A DNA stretch of 64,000 nucleotides from Arthrobacter citreus (GTDB lineage Bacteria; Actinomycetota; Actinomycetes; Actinomycetales; Micrococcaceae): assembly GCF_038405225.1 (NCBI RefSeq), contig NZ_CP151657.1, positions 2,666,001 to 2,730,000 on the forward strand, given 5' to 3'. Made by a program: the position numbers and the translations under genes. The notes under the pieces are model-generated. The model worked only from the letters and a program-made list of their open reading frames with translations. It had not been told where the DNA came from and did not search any database. Below, one piece after another: positions 51,656 through 62,050 of the stretch (the first letter of the stretch is position 1; the number at the start of each line of letters is the position of its first letter).

Positions 51656-52414
51656 ATGCCGGTCATTGATCTGAACAGCGACGTCGGAGAATCCTTCGGC
51701 AACTGGAAGATGGGCGACGACGCCGCCATCTTCGAATCAGTTTCCAGCGCCAACGTGGCCTGCGGTTTCCACGCCGGGGACCCGTCCACCATCGCCCAAA
51801 CCTGCCGCGACGCCGTCGCCGCCGGAGTCACCATCGGCGCACACGTGGCGTACCGGGACCTGGCTGGTTTTGGCCGCCGGTTCCTGGACTGCTCCTACAC
51901 CGAACTGCACGACGACGTCCTCTATCAGCTGGGCGCACTGCAGGCCATGGCCCGGGCCGCGGGCGCCGAGATCAAATACGTGAAGCCGCACGGCGCCCTG
52001 TACAACACGATCGTTCATCACGAGGTTCACGCGCAGGCTGTCATCGACGCCATCCGCGCCTTCGATAAGGACCTGCCCGTCCTGCTGCTGCCCGGCGCCG
52101 TCGCGCTGGACAAAGCCGCCGACGCCGGCCTGCGCGGTGTTGCCGAAGCCTTCGCTGACCGCAACTACAACCCCGACGGCACCCTGGTTTCACGGCGCGA
52201 GCCCAACGCCGTCCTGCACGACGCCGACCAGGTCACCGCCAACATGGTCCGCCTCGCCACCGAGGGAACCATCACCGCCGTGGACGGCACCGAAATTGCC
52301 ATGAACGCTGCCTCGATCTGCGTCCACGGTGACACCCCCGGCGCCGTCGCCATGGCCCGCGCCGTGCGCAGCGGGCTGGAAAACGCCGGCGTCACCATCC
52401 AGAGCTTCGTATGA
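51656..52414 (+). CDS. pxpA: 5-oxoprolinase subunit A (LamB/YcsF family)
   Basis: A 252-residue protein, the usual length, beginning [20 protein letters not shown], with [12 protein letters not shown] (33-44) and VKPHGALYN marking the TIM-barrel active site. PxpA with PxpB and PxpC hydrolyses 5-oxoproline (pyroglutamate) to glutamate using ATP. ATG 51656 has a GGAGG site. Its stop overlaps the start of the fused pxpB-pxpC gene by four bases. A palindromic operator lies upstream. Confidence 0.93.
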   Translation: MPVIDLNSDVGESFGNWKMGDDAAIFESVSSANVACGFHAGDPSTIAQTCRDAVAAGVTIGAHVAYRDLAGFGRRFLDCSYTELHDDVLYQLGALQAMARAAGAEIKYVKPHGALYNTIVHHEVHAQAVIDAIRAFDKDLPVLLLPGAVALDKAADAGLRGVAEAFADRNYNPDGTLVSRREPNAVLHDADQVTANMVRLATEGTITAVDGTEIAMNAASICVHGDTPGAVAMARAVRSGLENAGVTIQSFV

Positions 52415-54084
52415 GTTCATCCCAGGTCACCGGCATCCGGCCCGCCGGCACCCGGGCACTGCTGGTGGAACTCGAGACATTGGCCGACGTCACCGCCCTG
52501 CATGCCCAGCTCAAGGCGCATCCGCTGCCGGGACAGATCGATGTCCTCGCAGCGGCCGGCACCGTTCTGGTCCGTTTCATCGGCCGGCGGGAAACCGTCG
52601 ACGCCGTGGCCCGGATTCAGGCCCTGGACCTCGCCCACGCTGAAGCACCGGAAGCACGCACGGTCACCATCGACACCGTGTATGACGGCGCCGACCTCGC
52701 CGAGGTGGCCCGCCTCACCGGCCTCTCGGAGGAGGCGGTCATTAAGGCGCATACCGGCAGTTCCTGGCTGGGCGGCTTTGGCGGGTTCGCTCCCGGTTTC
52801 ACCTACCTGACCGGCGGGGATCCCGTCCTCAACGTGCCGCGCCGGGACAGCCCCCGCACCGCTGTGCCGGCCGGCTCCGTGGCGCTGGCGGGCGAGTATT
52901 CAGCGGTGTACCCGCGGGAATCCCCCGGGGGCTGGCAGCTGATCGGCCGCACCAACGCCGTCATGTGGGACCTCAAGCGCGAAGATCCTGCGCTGATCCG
53001 CCCCGGTGACACCGTCATCTTCCATCCCGTCCGCGAGCTGGTCACGACGACGGCGGCTGAAGCGGCTTCACCGTCCGCCGAGGCCAGCTCCCCCACCTCG
53101 CTTGAGGTCAAAACCCCGGGCCTGCAGTCCCTGATCCAGGACTTGGGACGCCCCGGCTATGCGGACCTGGGCGTTTCCGCGGCCGGCGCCGCCGATACCC
53201 GCTCCGCCCGGCAGGCCAACCGGCTGGTCGGCAACCCCGCTGAGGCGGCGGTGATCGAGAACCTCTTCGGCGGCCTCGAGCTGACCGCGCAGGGGGACAC
53301 GGTTCTGGCGCTGGCGGGAGCCGAGGTGCCCGCCGCCGTCGTATCCCCCGATGGCGGGCGCGACCGCCCGGCGCCCCTGAACGCTCCGTTCGCGCTGCTC
53401 GACGGCGAGAGCCTCACCCTGGGTTCGCCCTTCCGCGGGGTCCGCGCCTACGTGGCCGTCCGCGGCGGTTTTGCCGTTGAACCTGTTCTCGGCAGCCGCA
53501 GCACTGATTCGATGAGCCGTATTGGACCGGCCCCGCTGGAAGCCGGAACCCGGCTGCCGGTGGGCAGCATCAGCAGCACCGCTCCGGTCGGCTCCCCCGA
53601 GCCCGGTACTCTGGGCGACGGCGGCCGGCCGGGAACACTGGGCGACGGCGCCGACCCCACCCTGCTGCGCATCACCGCCGGCCCGCGGCAGGACTGGTTT
53701 GGCCCCGACGCCGTCACGACCCTGACCGGCCACACCTGGCGCACCACCAATGAATCCAACCGGATCGGCGTCCGGCTGGCCACCGATGACCAGGACCCGG
53801 AAGCCCATCCGCTGGAACGCGTCCGCGACGGCGAACTGCCCAGCGAAGGCGTGGTTGCGGGCTCGCTGCAGGTTCCGCCGTCGGGCCTTCCGGTCCTGTT
53901 CCTCGCCGACCATCCGGTGACCGGCGGTTACCCGGTGATTGCCGCCGTCGTGCCCGAGGACCTGCCGGTGGCCGCGCAGCTGCCGCCGGGCCACCCGGTC
54001 CGCTTCGTTTTTGTGAACCCCGATACCCTGGCGCCGCTTTCCCCCGCGGCGACCGCTGCACTGTTTCCGGAAGGAACCCCATGA
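52411..54084 (+). CDS. pxpBC: 5-oxoprolinase subunits B and C, fused (KipI-KipA type)
   Basis: A 557-residue fusion. Residues 1-215 are the PxpB/KipI part ([17 protein letters not shown] near 125-141, [20 protein letters not shown]). Residues about 230-557 are the PxpC/KipA part ([20 protein letters not shown] at about 233-252, and the later NRIGVRL and [20 protein letters not shown]). The two are separate genes in Bacillus and Escherichia. An Ala/Ser/Pro-rich linker (215-232) joins them. It sits between pxpA and the biotin carboxylase with ATGA-type overlaps on both sides. Confidence 0.92.
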   Translation: MSSSQVTGIRPAGTRALLVELETLADVTALHAQLKAHPLPGQIDVLAAAGTVLVRFIGRRETVDAVARIQALDLAHAEAPEARTVTIDTVYDGADLAEVARLTGLSEEAVIKAHTGSSWLGGFGGFAPGFTYLTGGDPVLNVPRRDSPRTAVPAGSVALAGEYSAVYPRESPGGWQLIGRTNAVMWDLKREDPALIRPGDTVIFHPVRELVTTTAAEAASPSAEASSPTSLEVKTPGLQSLIQDLGRPGYADLGVSAAGAADTRSARQANRLVGNPAEAAVIENLFGGLELTAQGDTVLALAGAEVPAAVVSPDGGRDRPAPLNAPFALLDGESLTLGSPFRGVRAYVAVRGGFAVEPVLGSRSTDSMSRIGPAPLEAGTRLPVGSISSTAPVGSPEPGTLGDGGRPGTLGDGADPTLLRITAGPRQDWFGPDAVTTLTGHTWRTTNESNRIGVRLATDDQDPEAHPLERVRDGELPSEGVVAGSLQVPPSGLPVLFLADHPVTGGYPVIAAVVPEDLPVAAQLPPGHPVRFVFVNPDTLAPLSPAATAALFPEGTP

Positions 54085-55820
54085 AGAAGGTCCTGATCGC
54101 CAACCGCGGCGAAATAGCCGTGCGGGTGGCCCGTGCCTGCGCCGACGCCGGGATTGGCTCGGTGGCCGTGTACTCCGACCCGGACGCCGATGCCCTGCAC
54201 GTGCGGCTGGCCGATGAAGCGCTGCCCCTGCACGGCTCCGCCTCCGCGGACACGTATTTGAACATCCCCAAGCTGATCGAGGCAGCCCAGAAGGCCGGCG
54301 CCGACGGCGTGCACCCCGGCTACGGGTTCCTGTCCGAAAACGCCGACTTCGCGCAGGCAGTGCTCGACGCCGGACTGACCTGGATCGGACCCACCCCGCA
54401 GGCCATCCGCGACCTGGGCAACAAAGTCACCGCCCGCGACATTGCCGTCCGCGCCGGAGCCCCGCTGGTGCCCGGAACCGAAGGCCCGGCCGAAAGCGCG
54501 GAACAGGTCCGTGCCTTCGCCGAAGAACACGGCCTGCCCGTGGCCATCAAGGCGGCCTTCGGCGGCGGCGGACGCGGCATGAAAATCGCCCGCCGGCTCG
54601 AGGACGTGGAGGACGCGTTCGAATCCGCCGTCCGTGAGGCCGTGTCCGCGTTCGGCCGCGGCGAATGCTTCGCCGAGCGGTTCCTGGACCGGCCCCGGCA
54701 TGTGGAGGCGCAGGTGCTGGCGGACACGCACGGCAACGTCGTCGTCGTCGGCACCCGCGACTGCTCCCTGCAGCGCCGGAACCAGAAGCTGGTGGAGGAG
54801 GCCCCGGCACCGTTCCTGACCGATGAGCAGCGCGCCACCATTCATGCCTCAGCCAAGGCCATTTGCCGCGAGGCCGGATACACCGGCGCCGGCACGGTGG
54901 AATACCTGGTCTCCCCCGACGGGCTGATCAGCTTCCTGGAGGTCAACACCCGCCTGCAGGTGGAGCATCCGGTCACCGAGGAAACCACCGGCGTTGACCT
55001 GGTCCGCGAGCAGTTCCGCATCGCCGACGGGCTTCCGCTGTCCATTACCGAGGATCCGGTGCCGCACGGGCACGCGTTTGAGTTCCGGCTCAATGCCGAG
55101 GATCCGGCGCGCGGCTTCCTGCCCGGTCCCGGCCCGGTGGAGGCCTTCGAACCGCCCACCGGACCCGGCATCCGGATGGATTCGGGCGTCCGCTCCGGCT
55201 CCGTGGTGCCCGCCGAGTACGACTCGCTCATGGCCAAGCTGATTGTCTGGGGCGAGGACCGCCCGCAGGCACTGCGCCGGGCCCGGGCAGCCCTGGATGA
55301 GCTGGTGATCCGCGGGCTGCCGACGGTGCTGCCGTTCCACCGGGCCGTGGTCCGCTCCGAGGCATTCACCCGCGGCGATGAGCTGGGCGTGTACACCACC
55401 TGGATTGAGTCCGAGTTCGCCGAGCCGCTGGCCGCATCCCCCGAAATTGCTGCGTCGCTGCCGGGGGCCGAGCGCGAGACCATCACGATCGACGTCGACG
55501 GCCGCGCCGTTGCCCTGGGCGTGCCGGCTGCTCTGCTCAACGCGCTGCGGGCCGGCGGCGGAGCAGGTGCCGCGGCAACTGCGGCTGCCGCCGGGGGCGG
55601 GGACGATGGCTCGCTGGCCTCGCCGATGGCCGGGAACCTGGTGAAATGGCTGGCCGACGACGGCGCCGGGCTGGCTGAGGGCGATCCCGTCGCCGTGCTG
55701 GAGGCCATGAAAATGGAAACCACGGTCCGCGCCGACCGCGCCGGCACCTTCACCCGTGCCGATCTGGAATCAGGGTCCCCGGTTGCCCGTGGGGACTCCC
55801 TGGGCCGGATCGGCTCCTAA
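54081..55820 (+). CDS. biotin carboxylase with C-terminal biotin carrier domain
   Basis: A 579-residue protein: biotin carboxylase (1-450) starting [23 protein letters not shown] loop [26 protein letters not shown]; then an Ala/Gly linker (about 490-515) and a biotinyl domain with EAMKMET, Lys544 biotinylated. No carboxyltransferase gene is adjacent. Such genes commonly accompany pxpABC operons, but their exact part there is not settled; it may use carboxyltransferase subunits from elsewhere. It overlaps pxpBC by four bases. Confidence 0.9.
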   Translation: MKKVLIANRGEIAVRVARACADAGIGSVAVYSDPDADALHVRLADEALPLHGSASADTYLNIPKLIEAAQKAGADGVHPGYGFLSENADFAQAVLDAGLTWIGPTPQAIRDLGNKVTARDIAVRAGAPLVPGTEGPAESAEQVRAFAEEHGLPVAIKAAFGGGGRGMKIARRLEDVEDAFESAVREAVSAFGRGECFAERFLDRPRHVEAQVLADTHGNVVVVGTRDCSLQRRNQKLVEEAPAPFLTDEQRATIHASAKAICREAGYTGAGTVEYLVSPDGLISFLEVNTRLQVEHPVTEETTGVDLVREQFRIADGLPLSITEDPVPHGHAFEFRLNAEDPARGFLPGPGPVEAFEPPTGPGIRMDSGVRSGSVVPAEYDSLMAKLIVWGEDRPQALRRARAALDELVIRGLPTVLPFHRAVVRSEAFTRGDELGVYTTWIESEFAEPLAASPEIAASLPGAERETITIDVDGRAVALGVPAALLNALRAGGGAGAAATAAAAGGGDDGSLASPMAGNLVKWLADDGAGLAEGDPVAVLEAMKMETTVRADRAGTFTRADLESGSPVARGDSLGRIGS

Positions 55821-55823
55821 CCG

Positions 55824-55865
55824 TCCGGAGTACCGGCCGTTCCCCCCTCCGGCCGGTGCTCCGGA
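55824..55865 (+). terminator. terminator of the pxp operon
   Basis: A 16-bp stem with one mismatch (55824-55839 with 55850-55865) begins four bases after the biotin carboxylase stop. Confidence 0.75.
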
Positions 55866-55913
55866 TCTCTCAACCTGCCCGGTCCGTTCCGTTCCGCCCG
55901 CTAGATTAGGGAG

Positions 55914-56579
55914 ATGCTTGTGAACCTGGGGGATATCACCACCGAACGCTCCGACCACGCCAACACCACTGTGTGGGTGGCCGATGTGCTGCGCCGCAGG
56001 ATTGCCGCCGGTGAGCTGCCGCCGGGCACCAAGCTCTCGGAGCAGCAGCTGGCCGCGTCCATGCAGGTTTCCCGCAACACCCTGCGGGAGGCGTTCACCA
56101 TGCTCAGCATCGAATCCGTCGTCACCCGCTTTCCCAACCGCGGCGTGTTTGTGGCGGCGCCGGACGCGGACGCGGTTCGGGAAATCTACCGCGTCCGCCG
56201 GATGCTGGAGCCGGCCGCCCTGCTGTGGGGACCGGCTCTGGATCTGGAGCGCCTTGACGCCGTGGTGGCCGGGGCCCGGGAGGCCAAGGCCCGCGGGGAT
56301 GTGCCGGAAATGGCCGCCGCCAATCAGGCGTTCCACGAAGCGCTGATGGCCATGTCAGGCAGCCGGCAGCTGCAGCAGATGATGGAGCGGGTGCTGGCCG
56401 AAATGCGGCTGGTTTTCCATGCCATGAGCGGCGAACCTGATTTCCATACCCGATATGTGGAGGAAAACGCCGGCCTGGTGGAGCTGCTCCGTGCCGGCCG
56501 CCGGCCCGAGGCCGCCGAGGCCCTCCGCGGTTACCTCGACGCCGCGGAGGCTGAGCTCCTGGCACACCTGGGCGCGTAG
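55914..56579 (+). CDS. GntR family (FadR/FCD) transcriptional regulator
   Basis: A 221-residue regulator with an N-terminal winged helix (WVADVLRRRIAAGELPPGTK and SEQQLAASMQVSRNTLREAF, about 21-61) and a C-terminal FCD ligand domain with metal-binding histidines (AANQAFHEALMAMSG). A GTG at 55920 is better spaced from the TTAGGGAG site than ATG 55914, so the true start may be two residues later. It lies between the two arms of the 5-oxoproline region and is the likely binder of the TTGAACAA palindromes. It has its own transcription unit after the terminator. Confidence 0.88.
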   Translation: MLVNLGDITTERSDHANTTVWVADVLRRRIAAGELPPGTKLSEQQLAASMQVSRNTLREAFTMLSIESVVTRFPNRGVFVAAPDADAVREIYRVRRMLEPAALLWGPALDLERLDAVVAGAREAKARGDVPEMAAANQAFHEALMAMSGSRQLQQMMERVLAEMRLVFHAMSGEPDFHTRYVEENAGLVELLRAGRRPEAAEALRGYLDAAEAELLAHLGA

Positions 56580-56591
56580 GGGCCGGGCGCT

Positions 56592-57407
56592 TCAGACCAG
56601 ATAGGCGCTGTCCCGGGCGTCGGTGATCAGCATGTGCCCGGGCGCGTGCCCGATGGCGAGCGACGGCCGGGACTCCATCACCGCGGCCTGCGGCGTGACG
56701 CCGCAGGCCCAAAACACCGGCACGTGGCCCTCCGGGATATCCACGGGATCACCAAAGTCGGGCCGGGAGAGGTCGCTGATCCCCAGTTCCGCCGGGTTGC
56801 CGACATGCACGGGCGCCCCGTGCACGGCTGGATAGCGCGCGGTGATGCGGACGGCGTCGGCCACCTGGGACGCCGGCACCGGACGCATCGACACCACCAG
56901 CGGTCCGCTGATCTCTCCGGCGGGCTCACAGCGGATTGAGGTGCTGTACATGGGCACGTTGGTGCCCTGGTCAATGTGCGCAACCCGGACGCCGCCCTCC
57001 TGCAGGGCAGCTTCAAAGGTGAAACTGCAGCCCACAATGAACGTCACCAGGTCATCGCGCCAGTACTCGGTGATGTCCGTCGGGTTGGCCACCAGCTCGC
57101 CGTCGACGTAGACCGTGTAGCGCGGCAGATCGGTGCGGATGTCACCGCCGGCCAGCAGCGGCCCGGAGGTTTCACCGGCGTCGAGAACCCCAAGGATCGG
57201 GCAGGACTTGGGATTGCGCTGGGCGAAGAGCAGGACGTCGAAGGCCTGTTCCCTGGGCACAATGATCAGGTTCGCCTGGGCGTAGCCGGCGGACCAGCCC
57301 GCCGTGGGTGTTACGAGACCGGCACGAAAAAGCGCGCGGGCTTCGGCCGGGGATACGGCGGCGGTGTCGAGTGCCTCCGCCGGGGAAGTGTGGAGTTCGC
57401 CGTTCAT
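56592..57407 (-). CDS. DUF1445 family protein (YcsI-like, putative hydro-lyase)
   Basis: A 271-residue protein with [33 protein letters not shown] and the conserved [14 protein letters not shown] and [10 protein letters not shown] blocks near the C-terminus. DUF1445 proteins (Bacillus YcsI) occur beside YcsF/KipI/KipA genes, and a related region is found in the animal D-glutamate cyclase, which makes 5-oxo-D-proline; that supports a role in the same pathway. It follows the NRAMP-like gene by 49 bases and ends convergent to the GntR gene. Confidence 0.85.
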   Translation of the reverse strand: MNGELHTSPAEALDTAAVSPAEARALFRAGLVTPTAGWSAGYAQANLIIVPREQAFDVLLFAQRNPKSCPILGVLDAGETSGPLLAGGDIRTDLPRYTVYVDGELVANPTDITEYWRDDLVTFIVGCSFTFEAALQEGGVRVAHIDQGTNVPMYSTSIRCEPAGEISGPLVVSMRPVPASQVADAVRITARYPAVHGAPVHVGNPAELGISDLSRPDFGDPVDIPEGHVPVFWACGVTPQAAVMESRPSLAIGHAPGHMLITDARDSAYLV

Positions 57408-57456
57408 GGTGTTTGGGTCCTTTCCTAGAAAAAGTCAGCAGCCGGTTACAGGCCGG

Positions 57457-58689
57457 CTACTGCCACAGGGCGGCCAGGCCGGACAGGGACTTCCAGCCCA
57501 GGAACAGGGTCAGCAGCCAGGCCAGCACGCCAATGCCCAGCAGCCACTTCGGGTAGGCGTACCCCTGCAGCAGGTCCCGGCGGCGCCAGGCGGCGTACAG
57601 CAGGATGCCGAAGCCGAGCGGCAGGATGAGGCCGTTGAAGGCGCCGGCAAACACCAGCAGGGTCTGCGGGGCCTGCCCGAGCAGCAGGTAGGCAGCAGCG
57701 CAGAAGGCGATGAAAAGCACGGTGATCAGGCTGCGTTTGCGGTCACTGGTCGCCGTCGTGGTGATGAAGGAGACCGAGGTGTAGGCGGCTCCGATAACCG
57801 AGGTCAGGGCGGCGGCCCAAAACACGATGCCGAACATGCGCAGGCCAATTTCACCCGCGGCGGCAAAGAATGCGTCGGCCGCCATGTTGTCCCCGCTCAG
57901 TGCCACGCCGCTGGACACCACGCCCAGGATGGCCAGGAACAGCAGCACGCGCATGACGCCGGTAACGATGATGCCCAACAGCGAGACTTTGGTGATGTCC
58001 TTGACGTGGCCGGGGCCGGTGCTGCCGGAGTCGAGCAGCCGGTGTGCTCCGGCATAGGTGATGTAGCCGCCCACTGTTCCGCCAATGAGGGTGGTGATGG
58101 TCAGGAAATCCACCTTGGCCGGCAGAACGGTGTTTTTCAGGGCCTCGCCCACCGGCGGTGCCGCCACGATGGCCACGTAAAGCATCAGCAGGATCATGAC
58201 GGCGCCGAGCAGCACCACAATCCGGTCCAGGGCCAGTCCGGCCTTCTTGGACAGGAACACGAGGATCGCCACTGCTGCGGAAATGATGCCGCCGATTTTT
58301 GGATCCAGGCCAAACATGGCATTCATGCCGAGCCCGGTGCCGGCAATGTTGCCAATGTTGAAGACCAGCCCGCCAACGAACACCAGCCCGGCCAGCACCC
58401 AGCCCGCTCCGGGAAGAACCTTGTTGCCCAGCACCTGGGCCCGCAGCCCGGAGATGCCGATGATCCGCCAGACGTTCAGCTGCACGGCGATGTCCACCAG
58501 GATCGAGACCAGGATCGCGAAGGCGAACGCCGCGCCGAGCTGGACGGTGAAGACGGTGGTCTGGGTAATGAACCCCGGGCCGATGGCGCTGGTGGCCATC
58601 AGGAACATCGCACCCAGCAGTGCGGTGCGCTTGGCGGTGGGTCCGGCCTTCATCTGCTGGGATTTGGCCGCTTTCGGAGGGGCTGTCAT
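57457..58689 (-). CDS. NRAMP-related transporter, YcsG-like (copy 1)
   Basis: A 410-residue membrane protein with about eleven helices. In the place of the metal-binding DPGN of helix 1 it has SAIGPGF (34-40), and the helix 6 region reads GGYITYAGAHR with no MPH, so the classic divalent-metal ligands are missing. This matches the YcsG branch linked to 5-oxoproline genes. It is therefore better described as an NRAMP-fold transporter of unknown substrate than as a manganese importer. It is co-directional with the DUF1445 gene and preceded by two probable GntR sites. Confidence 0.85.
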   Translation of the reverse strand: MTAPPKAAKSQQMKAGPTAKRTALLGAMFLMATSAIGPGFITQTTVFTVQLGAAFAFAILVSILVDIAVQLNVWRIIGISGLRAQVLGNKVLPGAGWVLAGLVFVGGLVFNIGNIAGTGLGMNAMFGLDPKIGGIISAAVAILVFLSKKAGLALDRIVVLLGAVMILLMLYVAIVAAPPVGEALKNTVLPAKVDFLTITTLIGGTVGGYITYAGAHRLLDSGSTGPGHVKDITKVSLLGIIVTGVMRVLLFLAILGVVSSGVALSGDNMAADAFFAAAGEIGLRMFGIVFWAAALTSVIGAAYTSVSFITTTATSDRKRSLITVLFIAFCAAAYLLLGQAPQTLLVFAGAFNGLILPLGFGILLYAAWRRRDLLQGYAYPKWLLGIGVLAWLLTLFLGWKSLSGLAALWQ

Positions 58690-58747
58690 GGGGTTCCGAT
58701 CGCTTGAAGAATGTGGTCACGGCCACAGGGACTTCCAGCAGTCTAAA

Positions 58748-58762
58748 GGTTGTTCAACAATC
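58748..58762. promoter_or_regulatory. probable GntR operator upstream of NRAMP-like copy 1
   Basis: GGTTGTTCAACAATC is the same palindrome family as 51583-51597 (14 of 15 identical when its reverse is compared at the arms, with the central base C on this strand). Confidence 0.65.
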
Positions 58763-58770
58763 TTTTCGGC

Positions 58771-58785
58771 ATTGTGTTGAACAAT
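58771..58785. promoter_or_regulatory. second, altered GntR-type site
   Basis: ATTGTGTTGAACAAT keeps the ATTGT/ACAAT arms but with five bases between instead of three, 8 bases beyond the first site. It sits between the two NRAMP-like genes. Confidence 0.5.
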
Positions 58786-58827
58786 CCGCGGAATTTTACT
58801 TGTTGGTAACAGCAGTCCGGCGTCCTC

Positions 58828-60117
58828 CTAGGACCACAGGTCGGCCAGACCGGCGAGGGAATTCCAGCCCAGGTACAGCGTCAGAAGCCAGGCCAGCACT
58901 CCGACGACCAGCAGCCATTTGGGATAGTTGTAGCCGGCCAGCAGGTCCCGGCGCCGCCACGCCGCCCACAACAGGACGGCGAATCCCAGCGGCAGGATCA
59001 ACCCGTTGAAGGCGCCGGCGAAAACGAGCAGGGTCTGCGGCGTCTGGCCCACCAGCAGGTATGCGGCGGTGCAGACGGCGATGAACGCGACCGTCAGTAA
59101 ATTACGGGTGCGGGCGCGGGTGGTCAGGTTCGTAATGAAGGAAACCGAGGTGTAGGAAGCACCAATAACCGAGGTCAGCGCGGCGGCCCAGAAGATGATC
59201 CCGAACAGTCGAATGCCCACTTCACCGGCAGCGATGCCAAACGCCTCAGCGGCCAGGTTTCCGCTGGTCAGTACCGCGCCGCCGGCCACGACCCCCAGGA
59301 TTGCCAGGAACAGCAGGACCCGCATGATCCCGGTGACGATGACGCCCAGCAGGGAGGCCCGGGTGATGGAGCCGAGATTTTCGACGCCGGAGTTCCCGGC
59401 GTCCACCATGCGGTGCGCACCGGCATAGGTGATGTAGCCGCCAACGGTGCCGCCGATCAGGGTGGTGATGGCCAGAAAATCCACCTGATCCGGCAGCACC
59501 GTGTTTTTCAGGGCGCTGCCAACGGGCGGATTTGCCACGATGGCGACGTATAGCATGAGCAGGATCATCAGGGCTCCGAGGAACACCACCACCCGGTCCA
59601 GGGCCAGCCCCGCACGCTTGGACAGGAAAATGAGGATGGCCAGGGCTGCGGAGATGGCGCTGCCGATCTTCGGGTCCAGTCCGAGCATGGCGTTCAGCCC
59701 CAGCCCGGTGCCGGCCACGTTGCCGACGTTGAAGACCAGCCCGCCGACAAACACCAGTACCGCCAGTACCCAGCCGATGCCGGGAAGCACCTTGTTACCC
59801 AGTACCTGGGCCCGCAATCCGGAGATGCCGATGATGCGCCAGACGTTCAGCTGCACCGCCATGTCCACCAGGATGGACACCAGGATGGCGAAGGCAAACG
59901 CCGCGCCCAGGTTTACGGTGAAAACGGCGGTCTGGGTGATGAAGCCAGGACCGATGGCGCTGGTGGCCATCAGGAACATGGCACCAAGAATGGCGGAGCG
60001 CCTGGCATCGGGTTTCCGCTTGGGCCTCCCGTTCCGCCGCCTGCCCGGCTGGGGATCGCCGGAAGGAGATTCGGGCCGGACCGGTTCAGCTTCCCCGGGG
60101 GATGTTCCGTCGCGCAT
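58828..60117 (-). CDS. NRAMP-related transporter, YcsG-like (copy 2)
   Basis: A 429-residue paralog of the neighbouring transporter, differing mainly in a longer charged N-terminus (1-45, Pro/Arg/Glu-rich). ATG 60117 has a GGAGGAAC site; the longer frame to 60216 is rejected. It has the same TSAIGPGFITQT and GGYITYAGAHR segments and the same loss of NRAMP metal ligands. The pair is a tandem duplication that has since diverged. Confidence 0.85.
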   Translation of the reverse strand: MRDGTSPGEAEPVRPESPSGDPQPGRRRNGRPKRKPDARRSAILGAMFLMATSAIGPGFITQTAVFTVNLGAAFAFAILVSILVDMAVQLNVWRIIGISGLRAQVLGNKVLPGIGWVLAVLVFVGGLVFNVGNVAGTGLGLNAMLGLDPKIGSAISAALAILIFLSKRAGLALDRVVVFLGALMILLMLYVAIVANPPVGSALKNTVLPDQVDFLAITTLIGGTVGGYITYAGAHRMVDAGNSGVENLGSITRASLLGVIVTGIMRVLLFLAILGVVAGGAVLTSGNLAAEAFGIAAGEVGIRLFGIIFWAAALTSVIGASYTSVSFITNLTTRARTRNLLTVAFIAVCTAAYLLVGQTPQTLLVFAGAFNGLILPLGFAVLLWAAWRRRDLLAGYNYPKWLLVVGVLAWLLTLYLGWNSLAGLADLWS

Positions 60118-60217
60118 GTGTTCCTCCGATGCGTGGGAGGTTCTCCAGTGACGCCGCCAGTGTATGACCCGGCCGTGCCCGCGTGAAGAAGGTGACCGGT
60201 GCTGTTGGAGAATCACC

Positions 60218-62050
60218 TCATGTCCCGACCATCACCAGGGCCAGCGCATCGTCCTCCCGGCCGGCGGTCACGAGCGCGGTGAAGTACATGCTGAAGCTCT
60301 CCTGCGCCAAATAGCTGTTGAGCCCGTGGCCGGCGACCGGTTTAAAAGTCCTGCCGGCGGCGGTGACCTCATCCGAGCTGAAAATCCTGGCACCCCAGGA
60401 TTTCTCCACCGGGCTGATCCGGGCGGCGCCGGGGTCGAGCGTTAGCACGGCAACGATTTTGCTGACCGCTGTCCCCACCTCCGCGAGGCGGTCCTCGGAC
60501 GCCAGCGTGACGTAGACATCCCCCGCACCGTCGGTGGCCAAATCCACGTTGAGGTCCCGGGCTGAACCCGGCTGCACTCCGGCGGAAGCAAGCAGCACCG
60601 CCGAGGTGACGCGGTACTGGGTCTGTTCCAGGGCCAGGGCGGCCATGGTGGTCCCGTAGGAATGAGCCACCACGTGGACATCCGGAGGCGGCGCCTCACC
60701 AACGGTCCGGGCCACATACAGGCCGTCCAGTGCCGCGGCCAGGGCCGGAGCCCCTTTTTCCGCGCTGGCCATGCCGCCCACGGTGGCTTCGGTGGGCGTT
60801 TCGTACCCCAGGTAGGCCACCACCGCCGTCGATTCACCGTGGGCGCCGGACCGCCGCTGTTCCCGGCCGAGGGACTGCGCGCTGCCCACGAGTGAAGGTG
60901 CGCTCTTTGCCGAGGTGTTCATGCCCGGCACCAGGAAGGAAACGTTGGCGGCAGTGTCCAGCCCTTCCCCGACGCTGATGGCGGCCAGAGGCACATTGGC
61001 ACCCGGGTCGAAGGACATCAACTGCCGGGGTTCCGGCCCCGGGGAGTCCAGCGCCGCGAGCAGCGCGGTCATCGCCCGCCGGCGCTCGGACTGGCGGAAC
61101 CGTTCGAGCTGTCCTGCGGCGTCGGTTGCCGCCGCGGTGCCTGCAGCAGCACCCGCCACCCGGTCCAGGTCCCGGTGGACTGCGGCCAGCACCCTGCGGT
61201 TGGCGGAGTCCCGGACCGTATAAGGGGCTCCCTCCAGGTTTCCGACCAGTGCGGGAAGTGCCGCTGCCAGGGCCGCCTGCTGGGGTCCGTTCAGCTTCGC
61301 CCAGAAGTTGGCTTCCTCATGCGGGCTCATGCCGGCCATAAACAGCTGGGCATCCGGCCTCCGGCCCAGCTCGTGCAGGAGCTCCGGGCCCAGCAGGGAC
61401 AGCTGCGCGTACAGTGCCCTTATGTCTTCGGGCGCGGCGTCCCGGGCCGCCGCTTTGAAAAAAGCCTCGTCCAGGTCCCGTCGCAGGGCCGACGACAGAT
61501 CCAGGCGGCTGGACGGGAACGTGGCCACCACGTCCGGAGCGGAGCGGGAAATCCGGGTCAAGGCGCCCAGACAGTCGCGCTGCGCCTGTTCGAAGTGCTC
61601 CACCAGTGCCCGTGCTTTGGCCCGGAGCGGTTCCGCGACGGCTGCCCGCAGTGCGTCTCCAACCTGCAGGGGCGCATCTTGCCTCCGCAGCTCCTGCAGT
61701 GCACCGTCCAAGTGCAGGCACGCCGCTTCGATCTCGGCTTCCAGGGACCGCCGCTGGGCCTCAATGCTGATCAGGTCGCTGCCGAACCGGTCAAGGGCGG
61801 CACGGAACACGCTGTTGCTCGCCACGTACTCCCGGGTCTGGGCCAGCGGAGCGTCGAAGGCCCGCAGAACCAGATCCTGTTCGGGCGCGCAGTACATGCC
61901 GCCCAGTCCCCGCCACTTGGCGCTGGCCGAAGTGACCGCATCTTCAAGGGACTGTGCACCAGCAAGAATTTCCCGCGCCAGGAACTGGATCGGTTCGCCG
62001 CCGGGCAGGATTCTCAGCCCCGTCAAATCGATCTGGAGGGGCCGGGTCAT
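60218..62050 (-). CDS. DUF1023 alpha/beta hydrolase with helical N-terminal domain
   Basis: A 610-residue protein. Residues 1-290 are mostly helical, with coiled-coil stretches (SLEAEIEAACLHLDGALQEL), while 330-610 form an alpha/beta hydrolase with the nucleophile elbow VVAHSYGTTMAAL (about 462-474). DUF1023 hydrolases of actinobacteria often have a WXG100-like N-terminal part. Its ATG overlaps the stop of the small helical protein at 62047 (ATGA), so the two form a unit. Substrate unknown; no signal peptide. Confidence 0.8.
   Translation of the reverse strand: MTRPLQIDLTGLRILPGGEPIQFLAREILAGAQSLEDAVTSASAKWRGLGGMYCAPEQDLVLRAFDAPLAQTREYVASNSVFRAALDRFGSDLISIEAQRRSLEAEIEAACLHLDGALQELRRQDAPLQVGDALRAAVAEPLRAKARALVEHFEQAQRDCLGALTRISRSAPDVVATFPSSRLDLSSALRRDLDEAFFKAAARDAAPEDIRALYAQLSLLGPELLHELGRRPDAQLFMAGMSPHEEANFWAKLNGPQQAALAAALPALVGNLEGAPYTVRDSANRRVLAAVHRDLDRVAGAAAGTAAATDAAGQLERFRQSERRRAMTALLAALDSPGPEPRQLMSFDPGANVPLAAISVGEGLDTAANVSFLVPGMNTSAKSAPSLVGSAQSLGREQRRSGAHGESTAVVAYLGYETPTEATVGGMASAEKGAPALAAALDGLYVARTVGEAPPPDVHVVAHSYGTTMAALALEQTQYRVTSAVLLASAGVQPGSARDLNVDLATDGAGDVYVTLASEDRLAEVGTAVSKIVAVLTLDPGAARISPVEKSWGARIFSSDEVTAAGRTFKPVAGHGLNSYLAQESFSMYFTALVTAGREDDALALVMVGT

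Noticed and set aside
57457-60117. Ordinary Mn2+/Fe2+ NRAMP importers
   Set aside because: The DPGN and MPH metal motifs are absent, and the context is 5-oxoproline use.
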